Below, in pieces: positions 26,066-34,761 of a stretch of DNA of 64,000 nt. Positions within the stretch are counted from its first letter, which is position 1. Each line of letters begins with the position of its first letter. The translations under genes and the position numbers were made by a program. The stretch spans positions 62,001 to 126,000 of the forward strand of contig NZ_JACJTR010000016.1 of the NCBI RefSeq assembly GCF_014698795.1, written 5' to 3'. The notes beneath the pieces were generated by a model that was not told where the DNA came from, made no database searches, and saw nothing but the letters and a program-made list of their open reading frames with translations. This DNA is from Nostoc sp. FACHB-892 (GTDB taxonomy: Bacteria; Cyanobacteriota; Cyanobacteriia; Cyanobacteriales; Nostocaceae).

Positions 26066-26605
26066 TCAAGAACAACCCTCGACAAATTCAACTTCTGGTA
26101 GTTTACCTGAGCGAAACTGAGTAACAAACTTACCATCAGTCTCAAAGACAACGCGATAGTTCTGGTCAGCACGGTCTTTGGGGATAAATGTCAAGTAGTG
26201 TCCGCCTTGGACGTATTTATGAGGTGTGACTTGAATTTGTTCTGGGTAAAGAGACTTAATTTGCGCTTCGGTGTCGCCAATTTTTGCACCTTTGAGGGTA
26301 GTAATTTGGGTATTCTGCCGCACATCTACTCTAGAAATGCGACCTTTTGTGACCATGAACGAAATATTTTTGGGTTCATTTTGTGGCTTAACATAGTAGC
26401 AATTGTTATTGGGTGAATCACCCACTAGCTTAGTACCAGCAGCCTTTGCCGCTTGGGAAACAGTCATCCCAACTCTTACTGTGCCGATTCCATTGATAAA
26501 CAATTTTGCCTGATTTGTCAGTTTCGCCTTTGCTACAACTGTACTAACAGTTAGAGAAGAAACCGCCAACGTTAAAGAAGCAAGAGTCAATAACTTAGTA
26601 TTCAT
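26066..26605 (-). CDS. Hypothetical secreted protein
   Basis: I chose the ATG at 26605, which gives MNTKLLTLASLTLAVSSLTVSTVVAKA, a clear signal peptide; an upstream ATG at 26647 would bury it. The mature part (about 155 residues) contains GIGTVRVGMTVSQAAKAAG, a motif found in small exported cyanobacterial proteins, and a Cys near residue 78 that could pair with the penultimate Cys. No enzyme motif is visible. Function is unknown. It is convergent with the STAND protein gene, with only one base between stops. Confidence 0.75.
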   Translation of the reverse strand: MNTKLLTLASLTLAVSSLTVSTVVAKAKLTNQAKLFINGIGTVRVGMTVSQAAKAAGTKLVGDSPNNNCYYVKPQNEPKNISFMVTKGRISRVDVRQNTQITTLKGAKIGDTEAQIKSLYPEQIQVTPHKYVQGGHYLTFIPKDRADQNYRVVFETDGKFVTQFRSGKLPEVEFVEGCS

Positions 26606-26669
26606 AAATTGTGCAAATAAAAGTGGGTAGATTTTTGTATACATCACCTGGGCTAACAGTTTCGGATTT

Positions 26670-27929
26670 TCAAGTTGGTGATTGGCGAAATTCTGATATT
26701 ACTTCAATTAAACCAACGATATTGCGGTTGAATTCAGGTAAATCTTCCGCAGGTATCCAATATTCCTGATGTATGGAACCGCCTACAGTTTTTACGGAGT
26801 AGCGGCTTAAAAACTCTGCACGCACCTGAAAACGTGTTACATAGCCAATGTATCCTGTGTCAGTACTTGCCGCATTCCAGTTACGGGCAATTTGTGCGGC
26901 GTATTCTTCGTTAAGTACCGGGTAGAAAATAGGCTGTTCAGGTAGTCGAGGAGGAAATTCACGATCGCCACTTTTTTTAATCAAAGCCAGTTCTTTTGGC
27001 CCAGTAGGACGGAAAAGTGTGATTGTTTCTCTATCACCTTTGGGCAAAGGTTCTCGTGCTTGCAGCCATGCCGTGGGAATACCTGACACACCTGTAGATA
27101 CCGCCACAATACCACCCGCGATCGCACAAGTAGTATCTCTATCTCCCAAGCCACTTACAGTTAACCACAGTGCTTCTTCGTAGTTATCAAGGTGCTGGGC
27201 AGCACACCATAGTGCAAAGGGGACTGTATCTTGTGCTGAGACATAAGTGCCATTTCCCAGCAGAGTAGCTGCTGATTGCACTGGTGTTCTCTCCGACAAA
27301 TCACAAGCAAGGCGGATTTTTGAACTTACCTCACTTTCGGGTACATAAGGTAAGACAAGGTTAAGAAACTCTTGTTTACTAGGTATAGAACCTTGTAATC
27401 TTGCCGCCCAAGCAGCAGCAACTGCTACGGCAATTGCACCGGCGATCGCTTCTGGATGACTGTGAGTTACTTCGGCGCTAGAACGAGCTTGACTAACAAC
27501 CAAATCCAGATCCTCAGCAAAGAATGCCCCTATGGGTGCAACCCTCATTGCCGCCCCATTTCCATAGGAACCCTGTCCGTTAAACAGACTACTTGCCAAT
27601 TTCTGCCAAGATTCGCCATTGCGTATTTGTGTTAACAGCCTGTGCATTGCTGCACCATAACCTCGTTGGCTGTCGTATTGCTTGGCAAAGCTTTCTGCTA
27701 GCCTGTCTTGGTTAATTTCTCCATATTCTTGAAGAATTGCCACAATCGAAAGCGCCATTTGGGTGTCATCGGTATAGTACCAAGGTGATGCTGGGATGGC
27801 ACGGGCGACAATCAGACTTTCTGCCACATCTGGATGGAGAAAAAATCGCTCTCCAAAAGCATCACCCACCGATAAACCTTCAAGGGAATGTTGAGCGCAA
27901 AGGAGGCGAGGATCTTTTGTTGTTGGCAC
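26670..27929 (-). CDS. ADP-ribosylglycohydrolase fused to a crystallin-J1-associated C-terminal domain
   Basis: Residues 1-300 form a DraG-type ADP-ribosylglycohydrolase, which removes ADP-ribose from proteins or small molecules. The metal-binding acidic residues are in YYTDDTQMAL and GLGDRDTTCAIAGG. Residues about 305-419 (RPTGPKELALIKKSGD to IVGLIEVISEF) resemble small stand-alone cyanobacterial proteins annotated ADP-ribosylation/crystallin J1, here fused in one chain. The fusion suggests the C-terminal domain recognises or processes the same modified substrate; that is inference. It is a single gene with no transferase partner nearby. Confidence 0.85.
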   Translation of the reverse strand: MPTTKDPRLLCAQHSLEGLSVGDAFGERFFLHPDVAESLIVARAIPASPWYYTDDTQMALSIVAILQEYGEINQDRLAESFAKQYDSQRGYGAAMHRLLTQIRNGESWQKLASSLFNGQGSYGNGAAMRVAPIGAFFAEDLDLVVSQARSSAEVTHSHPEAIAGAIAVAVAAAWAARLQGSIPSKQEFLNLVLPYVPESEVSSKIRLACDLSERTPVQSAATLLGNGTYVSAQDTVPFALWCAAQHLDNYEEALWLTVSGLGDRDTTCAIAGGIVAVSTGVSGIPTAWLQAREPLPKGDRETITLFRPTGPKELALIKKSGDREFPPRLPEQPIFYPVLNEEYAAQIARNWNAASTDTGYIGYVTRFQVRAEFLSRYSVKTVGGSIHQEYWIPAEDLPEFNRNIVGLIEVISEFRQSPT

Positions 27930-27955
27930 AATTCACTCCTAGACTAAAAAGTTAT

Positions 27956-28111
27956 GTAGTTAGGACTAGCCCTTTCAAGGTGACCAACGAAGATACGTTG
28001 TTTCAGTGCTACCATCTTGAATCCTCCGCTCAGATTTTGGGCTTTTTGAAGGTTGAAATAACCAATTCTCCTTCTAAATTTCACCACCTTGAAAGGGCTA
28101 GTAGTTAGGAC
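27956..28111. mobile_element. MITE-like element with 11-bp flanking direct repeats
   Basis: A 134-bp element (27967-28100) has perfect 16-bp terminal inverted repeats, TAGCCCTTTCAAGGTG and its complement. It is bounded on both sides by the identical 11-mer GTAGTTAGGAC (27956-27966 and 28101-28111), as expected of a target-site duplication. Removing the element and one copy restores a simple intergenic sequence. It has no coding capacity, so it would be mobilised in trans. An 11-bp duplication fits IS4-superfamily transposases, but no parent element is in the window. Confidence 0.75.
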
Positions 28112-28311
28112 TTACGCACTGTACAAATGCATTGTGATGTGAATTAACGAGCTTCAGGAAGTTTTCAGGCTTTTCTTAATTATCCCGCGATCATAAATAG
28201 ACGATGCTGTACCCTTACGAAAGATATGGTTCTTAACTTGGCTCACATCTTGTGTTTTTTGTCAATACGTAGATTTTGGTAGTATTTTTGTATTATAACT
28301 TTTACATAGAA

Positions 28312-28341
28312 TAATGGGGATAGTTTTAACTATCCCCATTT
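28312..28341 (-). terminator. Hairpin downstream of ftsH
   Basis: AATGGGGATAGT and ACTATCCCCATT form a perfect 12-bp stem with a four-base loop, about 40 nt after the ftsH stop. On the minus strand it is followed by ATTATTCT, a weak U-tract. Confidence 0.7.
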
Positions 28342-28377
28342 AAATTGAGCAATAGCTCAAGATTTTTCTTTCACAGC

Positions 28378-30264
28378 TTACAATTGCGGTGCGTACTGTT
28401 GCTTTTCAGGGACTTCAGCGTACTCAGCCACAATCTGGCGGAATTCTTCGCCGTCAATGGTTTCTTTTTCAATGAGTAGATCGACTAAGCGATCTGTGAC
28501 AGTGCGATGGTCACGGACAATCTTCTTAGCGTTTTCGTAGCATTCTTCCACGATCGCTCGGACTTGTCCATCAATGCGAGAGGCAATAGATTCGGAATAT
28601 TCAGATCGAGTTGTCCAGTCACGACCCAAGAATACTTCACCCTGCTGGCTTTCTAAGGATAGTGGCCCTAAGTCGGACATTCCAAAACGAGTCACCATCT
28701 GCCGCGCCATTCCCGATAACTGTTGCAAGTCTCCACCAGCGCCAGTTGTAACTTCAGCAGCCCCAAAAATCACTTCCTCAGCAGCGCGACCGCCCAAAGC
28801 ACCAGTAATCCGGGCTTTCAACTGAGAACGAGAAATTAACCCTTGTTCTTCATTGGGAGTAAACCAAGTCAAACCTTGCGCTTGTCCTCTTGGGATTAAG
28901 GTAACTTTCTGTACTGGGTCATGGTCTTTTAATAAAGTCCCAACCAAAGCATGTCCAATTTCGTGGTATGCAATTAAGCGCTTGCTCTTGCTATCCACCA
29001 AAGGAGTGCCTTCCATCCCAGCGACGACCCGATCCACTGCATCATCAATTTCGCGGAGGGTAATAGCTTCTTTGCGTCTTCTAGCAGTCAGAATTGCTGC
29101 TTCGTTGAGTAAGTTGGCTAAGTCAGCACCAGTGAATCCAGGGGTGCGGCGAGCGATCGCATCTAAAGATACACTAGGGTCTAGTTTCTTGTTGCGTGAA
29201 TGGACTTGTAAGATTTCCAAACGCCCTTTGATATCGGGTGCATCTACTGTTACTTGTCGGTCAAAGCGACCGGGACGCAACAATGCTGAATCTAGTACAT
29301 CGGGACGGTTGGTAGCAGCAATAATAATGATGCCAGTGTTACCTTCAAACCCGTCCATTTCGGTGAGCAACTGGTTAAGGGTTTGCTCTCTCTCGTCGTT
29401 ACCGCCACCGATACCAGCGCCCCGTTGCCGTCCAACAGCGTCGATTTCATCGATGAAGATGATACAGGGGGCATTGTCTTTAGCTTTCTTAAATAAATCG
29501 CGGACGCGGGATGCACCCACACCAACGAACATTTCCACGAATTCCGAACCGGAAATACTAAAGAAAGGTACGCCTGCTTCACCAGCGATCGCTTTTGCTA
29601 GTAAAGTTTTACCAGTTCCAGGAGGTCCAACTAACAGCACTCCCTTGGGAATCCTTGCGCCTACAGCAGTAAATCTTTCTGGCTGCTTGAGGAAGGTGAC
29701 AACTTCTTGCAATTCTTCCTTAGCTTCTTCAATCCCGGCTACATCATCAAATTTGACCCCGGTTTTCGCTTCCATTTGGAAACGCGCCTTGGATTTGCCG
29801 AAGTTCATCGCTTGACCTGGCCCGCCAGGGAGGTTGCTAGAACGCCGGAACAAAAAGAACAGTCCGGTAATCAATAAAACTGGGAATATCAGATTGCCCA
29901 ACAATCCCCAAATTGCGCCATCATTCCGCATCGGGTGAGCATCAAAACTAATGTCTTTTTCTTTGAGCTTGCTAATTAACTCAGGAGCGTTAACAGGCAA
30001 ATCCACACGCCACCTTTGGACACGATTTTCGATGTCTGGATCGCGGGCTTCTATAATTGCTGTCCTACCACCTTCGTACAGATCCACGCTGGTGACGCGA
30101 TCGCCATCCAAGTATTCTAGAAATCGACCATAAGTCATGCGGGTATTGGCTGCATTCTTACTCATGTCAGTAGGAGCGCCTGCAAAGGCCCCTTGCCAGA
30201 AGAAAAAGCCAATTACCAAAGCCGGCAACGTCCAGAGTACTACAACTTTCCAAGAGAATTTCAT
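28378..30264 (-). CDS. ftsH: ATP-dependent zinc metalloprotease FtsH
   Basis: FtsH is a membrane-anchored AAA+ protease; in cyanobacteria close relatives form hetero-hexamers that remove damaged D1. The 628-residue protein has an N-terminal membrane helix, a lumenal/periplasmic domain, a second helix (about 115-138), an AAA+ domain with Walker A GPPGTGKT, Walker B IIFIDEIDAVG and the arginine-finger region RPGRFDRQ. The zinc site is HEIGH, with a distal Asp in GAGGDLQQ. It is complete, monocistronic and terminated at 28312-28341. Sequence resembles the FtsH2-like thylakoid group, but exact isoform assignment needs a tree. Confidence 0.96.
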   Translation of the reverse strand: MKFSWKVVVLWTLPALVIGFFFWQGAFAGAPTDMSKNAANTRMTYGRFLEYLDGDRVTSVDLYEGGRTAIIEARDPDIENRVQRWRVDLPVNAPELISKLKEKDISFDAHPMRNDGAIWGLLGNLIFPVLLITGLFFLFRRSSNLPGGPGQAMNFGKSKARFQMEAKTGVKFDDVAGIEEAKEELQEVVTFLKQPERFTAVGARIPKGVLLVGPPGTGKTLLAKAIAGEAGVPFFSISGSEFVEMFVGVGASRVRDLFKKAKDNAPCIIFIDEIDAVGRQRGAGIGGGNDEREQTLNQLLTEMDGFEGNTGIIIIAATNRPDVLDSALLRPGRFDRQVTVDAPDIKGRLEILQVHSRNKKLDPSVSLDAIARRTPGFTGADLANLLNEAAILTARRRKEAITLREIDDAVDRVVAGMEGTPLVDSKSKRLIAYHEIGHALVGTLLKDHDPVQKVTLIPRGQAQGLTWFTPNEEQGLISRSQLKARITGALGGRAAEEVIFGAAEVTTGAGGDLQQLSGMARQMVTRFGMSDLGPLSLESQQGEVFLGRDWTTRSEYSESIASRIDGQVRAIVEECYENAKKIVRDHRTVTDRLVDLLIEKETIDGEEFRQIVAEYAEVPEKQQYAPQL

Positions 30265-30546
30265 TTTAATTTGCCTCTAGATGCCTATACAAATCGTTAG
30301 CATTAGCAACTGAATGTGAATCACTCTGTCACTTTAAGCTGTTAAACGGATGTCTATAAATCCATTTTGTTTAATTGGATCTCTTATATGCATTGCCATA
30401 GAGCGATTGACGCATTATGGCAATGCCAACAAGAATCTTAATCAAAGTTAACTTAATTTTAATACAATATCGCACGAGAAAAGGGAGGCAACGGGATGCA
30501 AAGCTATGGAGAATTTCTTCACAATGCTCCTCGTGTGGTTTTAGCC

Positions 30547-30600
30547 CTTGACAATCATCATCAGGGAGCAGGGGGCAGGGGGCAGGGGGCAGGGGAGAAG
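30547..30600. repeat. G-rich low-complexity repeat
   Basis: Tandem GGGGGCAG units follow the ftsH upstream region. A similar GGGGGAGCAG tract lies at 17820-17860. These are simple sequence repeats common in Nostoc intergenic DNA, with no coding role seen. Confidence 0.6.
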
Positions 30601-30650
30601 AGTTTTCCCCTCTGCCTCTTTTCCATGCCCAATGCCCAATACCCGATTCT

Positions 30651-31118
30651 CTACTTAACTTCTGTAATTTGTAGAGTGTAAGGAAGATACTTACCTTTTT
30701 CGTAGGAACCAACCCAAATTTGGTAACTTCCAGGCAGCCATTCACCACTAATGCCAGCATTTTTGCCATCAAAATCATCATTGCACCAAGTACCACCGGG
30801 TCCCTTGATAATGATGGTGGTGTCTTCAGGACTTTGTACTTGCAACTTTAGGTAGTCAAATTTACTTGTTAGCGCTAATGTATGGTCTGGTGTTTCATCA
30901 ACAAATCCGGTACAAGGGCCAGTGGCTGTTTCGCTTCTCCCACCTACTTGATTGCCAGATATTGAACCACCGCTCATGCCGCGAACTGTCAGGGGGTCTG
31001 GCGAAAACTGAGGGCTAATGGTGACATCTCCAAATATTGTTGGCGCTTCCTGAGCATCAACGCCAGCATTAACTGTCGATGTGATGAAGAGTGTAACTAT
31101 TATGAACGATAATCTCAT
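30651..31118 (-). CDS. Hypothetical exported protein
   Basis: Starting at the ATG at 31118 the protein is about 155 residues with a signal peptide (MRLSFIIVTLFITSTVNA). An ATG nine codons upstream (31145) is an alternative. The mature part contains ISGNQVGG and a C-terminal beta-rich block (GGTWCNDDFDGKNAGISG...GSYQIWVGSYEKG) that looks like a small pre-peptidase C-terminal-type domain. Two Cys could form a disulfide. Related proteins are widespread in cyanobacteria without known function. Confidence 0.78.
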   Translation of the reverse strand: MRLSFIIVTLFITSTVNAGVDAQEAPTIFGDVTISPQFSPDPLTVRGMSGGSISGNQVGGRSETATGPCTGFVDETPDHTLALTSKFDYLKLQVQSPEDTTIIIKGPGGTWCNDDFDGKNAGISGEWLPGSYQIWVGSYEKGKYLPYTLQITEVK

Positions 31119-31306
31119 CCCTCTATTGAGCGCTTTTGTCAGCATTATAATTACGTTCGCTTCTAAGTATTTTTGAAGACATGAATTTTACACACCAAGT
31201 TCCCAAAGTGAGGAGAATTGACTACCTATTTTAGATTTGAAATTAGGAATAATTCATTAGTAATTAACCAATGATTTTTTGTTCTTATAGTTGCTTTACT
31301 TTATGG

Positions 31307-31334
31307 ATAGGGGCGCACATTTGTGCGCCCCTAT
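31307..31334 (-). terminator. Palindromic hairpin downstream of gltX
   Basis: ATAGGGGCGCACA and its complement form a perfect 13-bp stem with a two-base loop, about 35 nt after the gltX stop. GC-rich palindromes of this form recur between Nostoc genes. It is a likely terminator, although no long U-run follows. Confidence 0.65.
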
Positions 31335-31368
31335 AATCTCAAAGATTTCTAAAATCCGGAATTAATCG

Positions 31369-32814
31369 CTAATTAGCTTCTGCTATTGCCCGATTCAAGC
31401 GCGATTTGTCTAAACCAATCTGATTTAGTAGTAACCAAGATTGGATCAGGTCGGGGCCATGAACATCTCCAGTTAAAGCTGCTCTAAGCGATCGCATTAC
31501 CAAGCCTTTTTTGACTTTTTGCTCTTTCACCACTTGTTTAATGATGTCCTGGGCGGCGGCTTCTGACAGTTGCGGCTGATTTTCTAAAGCTGTGACAATC
31601 CCCTCAAGGACAGCAGTAGAACCTTCTTGCTTCAGCTGTGTACTGCCTTCTTCGCTAAATTCAACTATGTCGGTAAAAAATAATTGGCTTTGAGGTACTG
31701 CATCTACCAAACGAGTCAAGCTTTGGCTAATTAAAGTTACTAGTTGCTCTAACCAGGGGCGATCTCTTCCACCATCAAAGTTATACCCAGCCTCTTGCCA
31801 ATAAGGTATGAGTAAATCTGTCAGTTTATCTACTGGCGTATTGTGGATATACTGACTGTTCAACCAATCTAGCTTGTCCCAGTCAAACTTTGCACCCGCT
31901 TTATTTACACGCTCAAAACCAAACTCTTTGGCTGCTGTTTCTAGGGTAAATATTTCTTGAGTTGAATCTGGTGGCGACCAACCCAGTAATGTCATGTAAT
32001 TCACCAAACCTTCGGCAACAAAGCCCATTTGCTTAAAGTCAGAAATGGAAGTAACTCCATCCCGCTTAGAAAGCTTGCGCCCTTCCATGTTCAAAATTAA
32101 CGGTGTGTGAGAAAACTCTGGAATTTTTGCACCCATTGCTTCATACAGTAAAATCTGTTTGGCAGTGTTAGCGATGTGGTCTTCTCCCCGGATGACATGC
32201 GTGATTTGCATATCGATGTCATCCACTACAACTACAAAGTTGTATAGAGGTTGACCGCTACCTTCTTCTGAGGCACGGGCGATGACCATATCACCACCTA
32301 AATCGCTACCTCGCCAAGACATCTTTCCCCTTACTAGGTCGTTCCAGACAATTTCCCGCCCATCTTCGATTTTGAAGCGAATCACAGAGGAGCGACCTTC
32401 TGCTTCAAATGCGGCGCGTTGTTCTGGCGTAAGGTTGCGATGACGGTTGTCATAGCGAGGAGCTTCGCCTCTAGCTTTTTGAGCTTCTCTTAGAGTTTCT
32501 AGTTCTTCGGAAGTAGTGTAGCAGCGATAGGCTAATCCTTGATCTAGCAGTTTTTGTACTGCTTCTTTATAAAGATCCAGGCGTTGGGATTGGAAAAATG
32601 GTCCTTCATCCCAGTTAAGTCCTAGCCAGCGCAGTCCTTCAAGAATATTGTCGGTGTATTCGGGACGCGATCGCTCTAGGTCTGTGTCTTCTATTCGCAA
32701 TATAAATTTACCGCCGTGGTGACGAGCAAATAGCCAGTTAAATACAGCCGTTCTAGCTGTACCAATATGTAAATTTCCAGTTGGACTCGGCGCAATACGG
32801 ACTCTAACGGTCAC
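31369..32814 (-). CDS. gltX: Glutamyl-tRNA synthetase
   Basis: GltX charges tRNA-Glu, and in cyanobacteria also tRNA-Gln non-discriminatingly; Glu-tRNA additionally feeds tetrapyrrole synthesis. The class I HIGH-type motif is in PSPTGNLHIGTAR and the KMSKS-type motif is KLSKRDG. I prefer the GTG start at 32814, giving MTVRVRIAPSPTG, the normal N-terminus at 481 residues, with AGAGAGA just upstream. The longer open frame to 32862 adds 16 residues without homology. tRNA-Asp lies about 140 nt upstream on the same strand. Confidence 0.94.
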   Translation of the reverse strand: MTVRVRIAPSPTGNLHIGTARTAVFNWLFARHHGGKFILRIEDTDLERSRPEYTDNILEGLRWLGLNWDEGPFFQSQRLDLYKEAVQKLLDQGLAYRCYTTSEELETLREAQKARGEAPRYDNRHRNLTPEQRAAFEAEGRSSVIRFKIEDGREIVWNDLVRGKMSWRGSDLGGDMVIARASEEGSGQPLYNFVVVVDDIDMQITHVIRGEDHIANTAKQILLYEAMGAKIPEFSHTPLILNMEGRKLSKRDGVTSISDFKQMGFVAEGLVNYMTLLGWSPPDSTQEIFTLETAAKEFGFERVNKAGAKFDWDKLDWLNSQYIHNTPVDKLTDLLIPYWQEAGYNFDGGRDRPWLEQLVTLISQSLTRLVDAVPQSQLFFTDIVEFSEEGSTQLKQEGSTAVLEGIVTALENQPQLSEAAAQDIIKQVVKEQKVKKGLVMRSLRAALTGDVHGPDLIQSWLLLNQIGLDKSRLNRAIAEAN

Positions 32815-32951
32815 AGTTGATTCTCTCTTTCGCAAAGCATGATAAATGTAGCTTATATTCAAACCCTGAATTCTGAGTCATCCCTTTGGGTAATTCAAAA
32901 TTCAAAATTACCGAAGTTTAGTTCGGTGATTCACTTTTCATAAATTTATAA

Positions 32952-33025
32952 CGGGACTGACGGGGCTCGAACCCGCAACTTCCGCCGTGACAGGGCGGTG
33001 CTCTAACCAATTGAACTACAGTCCC
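32952..33025 (-). tRNA. tRNA-Asp (GTC anticodon)
   Basis: The 74-nt minus-strand sequence folds as a full cloverleaf. The acceptor arms GGGACTG and CAGTCCC pair with discriminator G, the D-arm contains GTTCAATTGGTTAGAGC, the anticodon arm is CGCCC-TGTCACG-GCGG with anticodon GTC, and the T-arm has GGGTTCGAGCCCC. No CCA is encoded. It sits between gltX and the kinase pair. Confidence 0.97.
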
Positions 33026-33135
33026 TTGTTTGGCAACTTTGCTATTATCACTATTTTTTTTCTGCTTGTCAAGTGTTTTAGAGTTGAAAATTAGAAATTA
33101 TTCTTGTCCTGCCTCTCCAATGTGCAAATTTTTCC

Positions 33136-34686
33136 TTAAATAGATCCTGATAATACGACCTGTGGCTCTGATTCAAGATGCTGCAACATCCGGGATTGCA
33201 TTTGTTTATACTGCTGCTTTAATAGCTGTTTGCTCACCTGGGGCGCAGAAGCGGGTGGTAGACGATAACTCTGTTGTACCCAGTTTCTCAACATTTGTCG
33301 CTGAGTTGGCTCGATGCGACTGCTGAGAACGTTGGTGCAGGAATGTGGTACTTCTAAAGTAAAGAAAATCAAAGGATAGTGTTCATTTTCAGCCAGAAAA
33401 CTTACCAGCCTAAGATTTTGGGGATTTTTCATATCTAAGTAGCACGGTAGCCACTTAGGAGCCAATTTTCGATTGTAGAGTACAGTCACCCACAACAGCA
33501 TTGGGTGAGGGGATGTTATGAAGATAAATTGGTTGTAACGGGTAGAAACTGCATAGTTTTTGATTTCTTGTTTAGGCAACATTAACCATAATGCTGCCAT
33601 CCCTCCCTGGGCAGCGTTTAGAACCTGGGGAAAAACAATTTCTTGAATTGGTTTATTTTCAGGCCACAAAAGTTGACGGCAGCTTTGTTCTACTATGATT
33701 GATAATCCAGAATCTAAAGGACGGCTAAGGATGGAGCTAGAGGGTATTGTAGGTAAAGTAGGACAATTTAGCTGTTCTAAGCTGTTTAAGACTTGCAAAA
33801 TTTCAGCGATAGTTTGTGGGCGATCGCAAGATTTTTTTGCAAGGCAAGACATGATTAAGTTATTTAGCTTCTGAGGTATTTTAAGGGTGGGTTTAACATC
33901 TGCGATCGCTTTTGGTTGCTCAAAGTGATGTGCTTTATACCAAGCGCCAAAGTAATCAGTTTCTGGTTGCCAGGGTTTTTTGCCTGTGAGCATTTCAAAC
34001 ATCATCACACCCAGGCTATAAATATCAGAGCGGCTATCTAACTTTTCCCCATCTAGTTGTTCTGGAGAACAGTAGGGTAAAGTGCCATTAAATCCCCTAC
34101 TTGTACTAGACGTTGATGCATAATCTAAAAATCTAGCAATCCCAAAATCGAGAATTTTAACTAACTGACCCAATATTGGATCGGGAATAATTAATATATT
34201 GGCAGGCTTAATATCTCTATGAACCAAGGGACAAATTTTACCATCAATATTAATGCCTTGGTGGGCGCACTGTAAGCCCAAACAAATTTGGCGGGAGAGA
34301 GTCAAAAACATGGGCAAGGAGAGCGGAATAAAATCCTTTAAACTCTTACCACACAGATATTCCATAACATAGTATGGTTTTCCTTTTTCATTCACACCAT
34401 AATCATACGCCCGCACTATATGTAAGCTTTTTTGGCTCAAAGCTGCACTCATTAAAGCTTCACGAACAAAATCTTGTTGCATTTTGCTGTCAACTACAGT
34501 CTGAGTCAAAAACTTGATAGCAACTGGTATACCTCCTAACAAAATATCATTTGCTAAAAAAACTTCACCCATGCCACCGCTGCCAATTAATTGCTTGAGT
34601 TGATAACGATTGGCAAGCAAGCCCGTACGACTTGGAGATGTAAATAAGCTCTGATTCACTGTCTTTACCTCTGCTGATGAGTTCAT
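33136..34686 (-). CDS. Serine/threonine protein kinase, second of a tandem pair
   Basis: The 516-residue soluble Hanks-type kinase has the glycine loop GSGGMGEVFLA, catalytic Lys in VAIKFL, the HRDIKPANIL loop, DFGIARF and the substrate-binding SPEQLDG, so it should be active. Residues about 330-470 form a second domain (WPENKPIQEIVFPQVL, LWLMLPKQEI, MLLWVTVLYNRK, KWLPCYLD) shared with the neighbouring kinase. I do not recognise this domain by name. There is no membrane helix or PASTA repeat. The gene lies 75 nt downstream of its paralogue, so they are probably co-transcribed. Targets are unknown. Confidence 0.9.
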   Translation of the reverse strand: MNSSAEVKTVNQSLFTSPSRTGLLANRYQLKQLIGSGGMGEVFLANDILLGGIPVAIKFLTQTVVDSKMQQDFVREALMSAALSQKSLHIVRAYDYGVNEKGKPYYVMEYLCGKSLKDFIPLSLPMFLTLSRQICLGLQCAHQGINIDGKICPLVHRDIKPANILIIPDPILGQLVKILDFGIARFLDYASTSSTSRGFNGTLPYCSPEQLDGEKLDSRSDIYSLGVMMFEMLTGKKPWQPETDYFGAWYKAHHFEQPKAIADVKPTLKIPQKLNNLIMSCLAKKSCDRPQTIAEILQVLNSLEQLNCPTLPTIPSSSILSRPLDSGLSIIVEQSCRQLLWPENKPIQEIVFPQVLNAAQGGMAALWLMLPKQEIKNYAVSTRYNQFIFITSPHPMLLWVTVLYNRKLAPKWLPCYLDMKNPQNLRLVSFLAENEHYPLIFFTLEVPHSCTNVLSSRIEPTQRQMLRNWVQQSYRLPPASAPQVSKQLLKQQYKQMQSRMLQHLESEPQVVLSGSI

Positions 34687-34761
34687 TTAAAATTAGCAAT
34701 ACACGCATAAAAATATCACTAGGTAATTGGTAGCAAGGATTTTGATTTTAATCGTAGACTT

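Noticed and set aside
27737..28108. 123-codon plus-strand ORF
   Set aside because: It is antisense to the ADP-ribosylglycohydrolase gene and runs into the MITE-like element; chance frame.
28853..29815. 320-codon plus-strand ORF
   Set aside because: It lies wholly antisense to ftsH, whose protein is fully conserved; the antisense peptide is Ser/Pro/Arg-rich with no domain.
30371..30796. 141-codon minus-strand ORF between ftsH and the exported protein
   Set aside because: It overlaps the 3' part of the conserved exported protein in another frame and includes the G-rich repeat tract; the composition is not protein-like.
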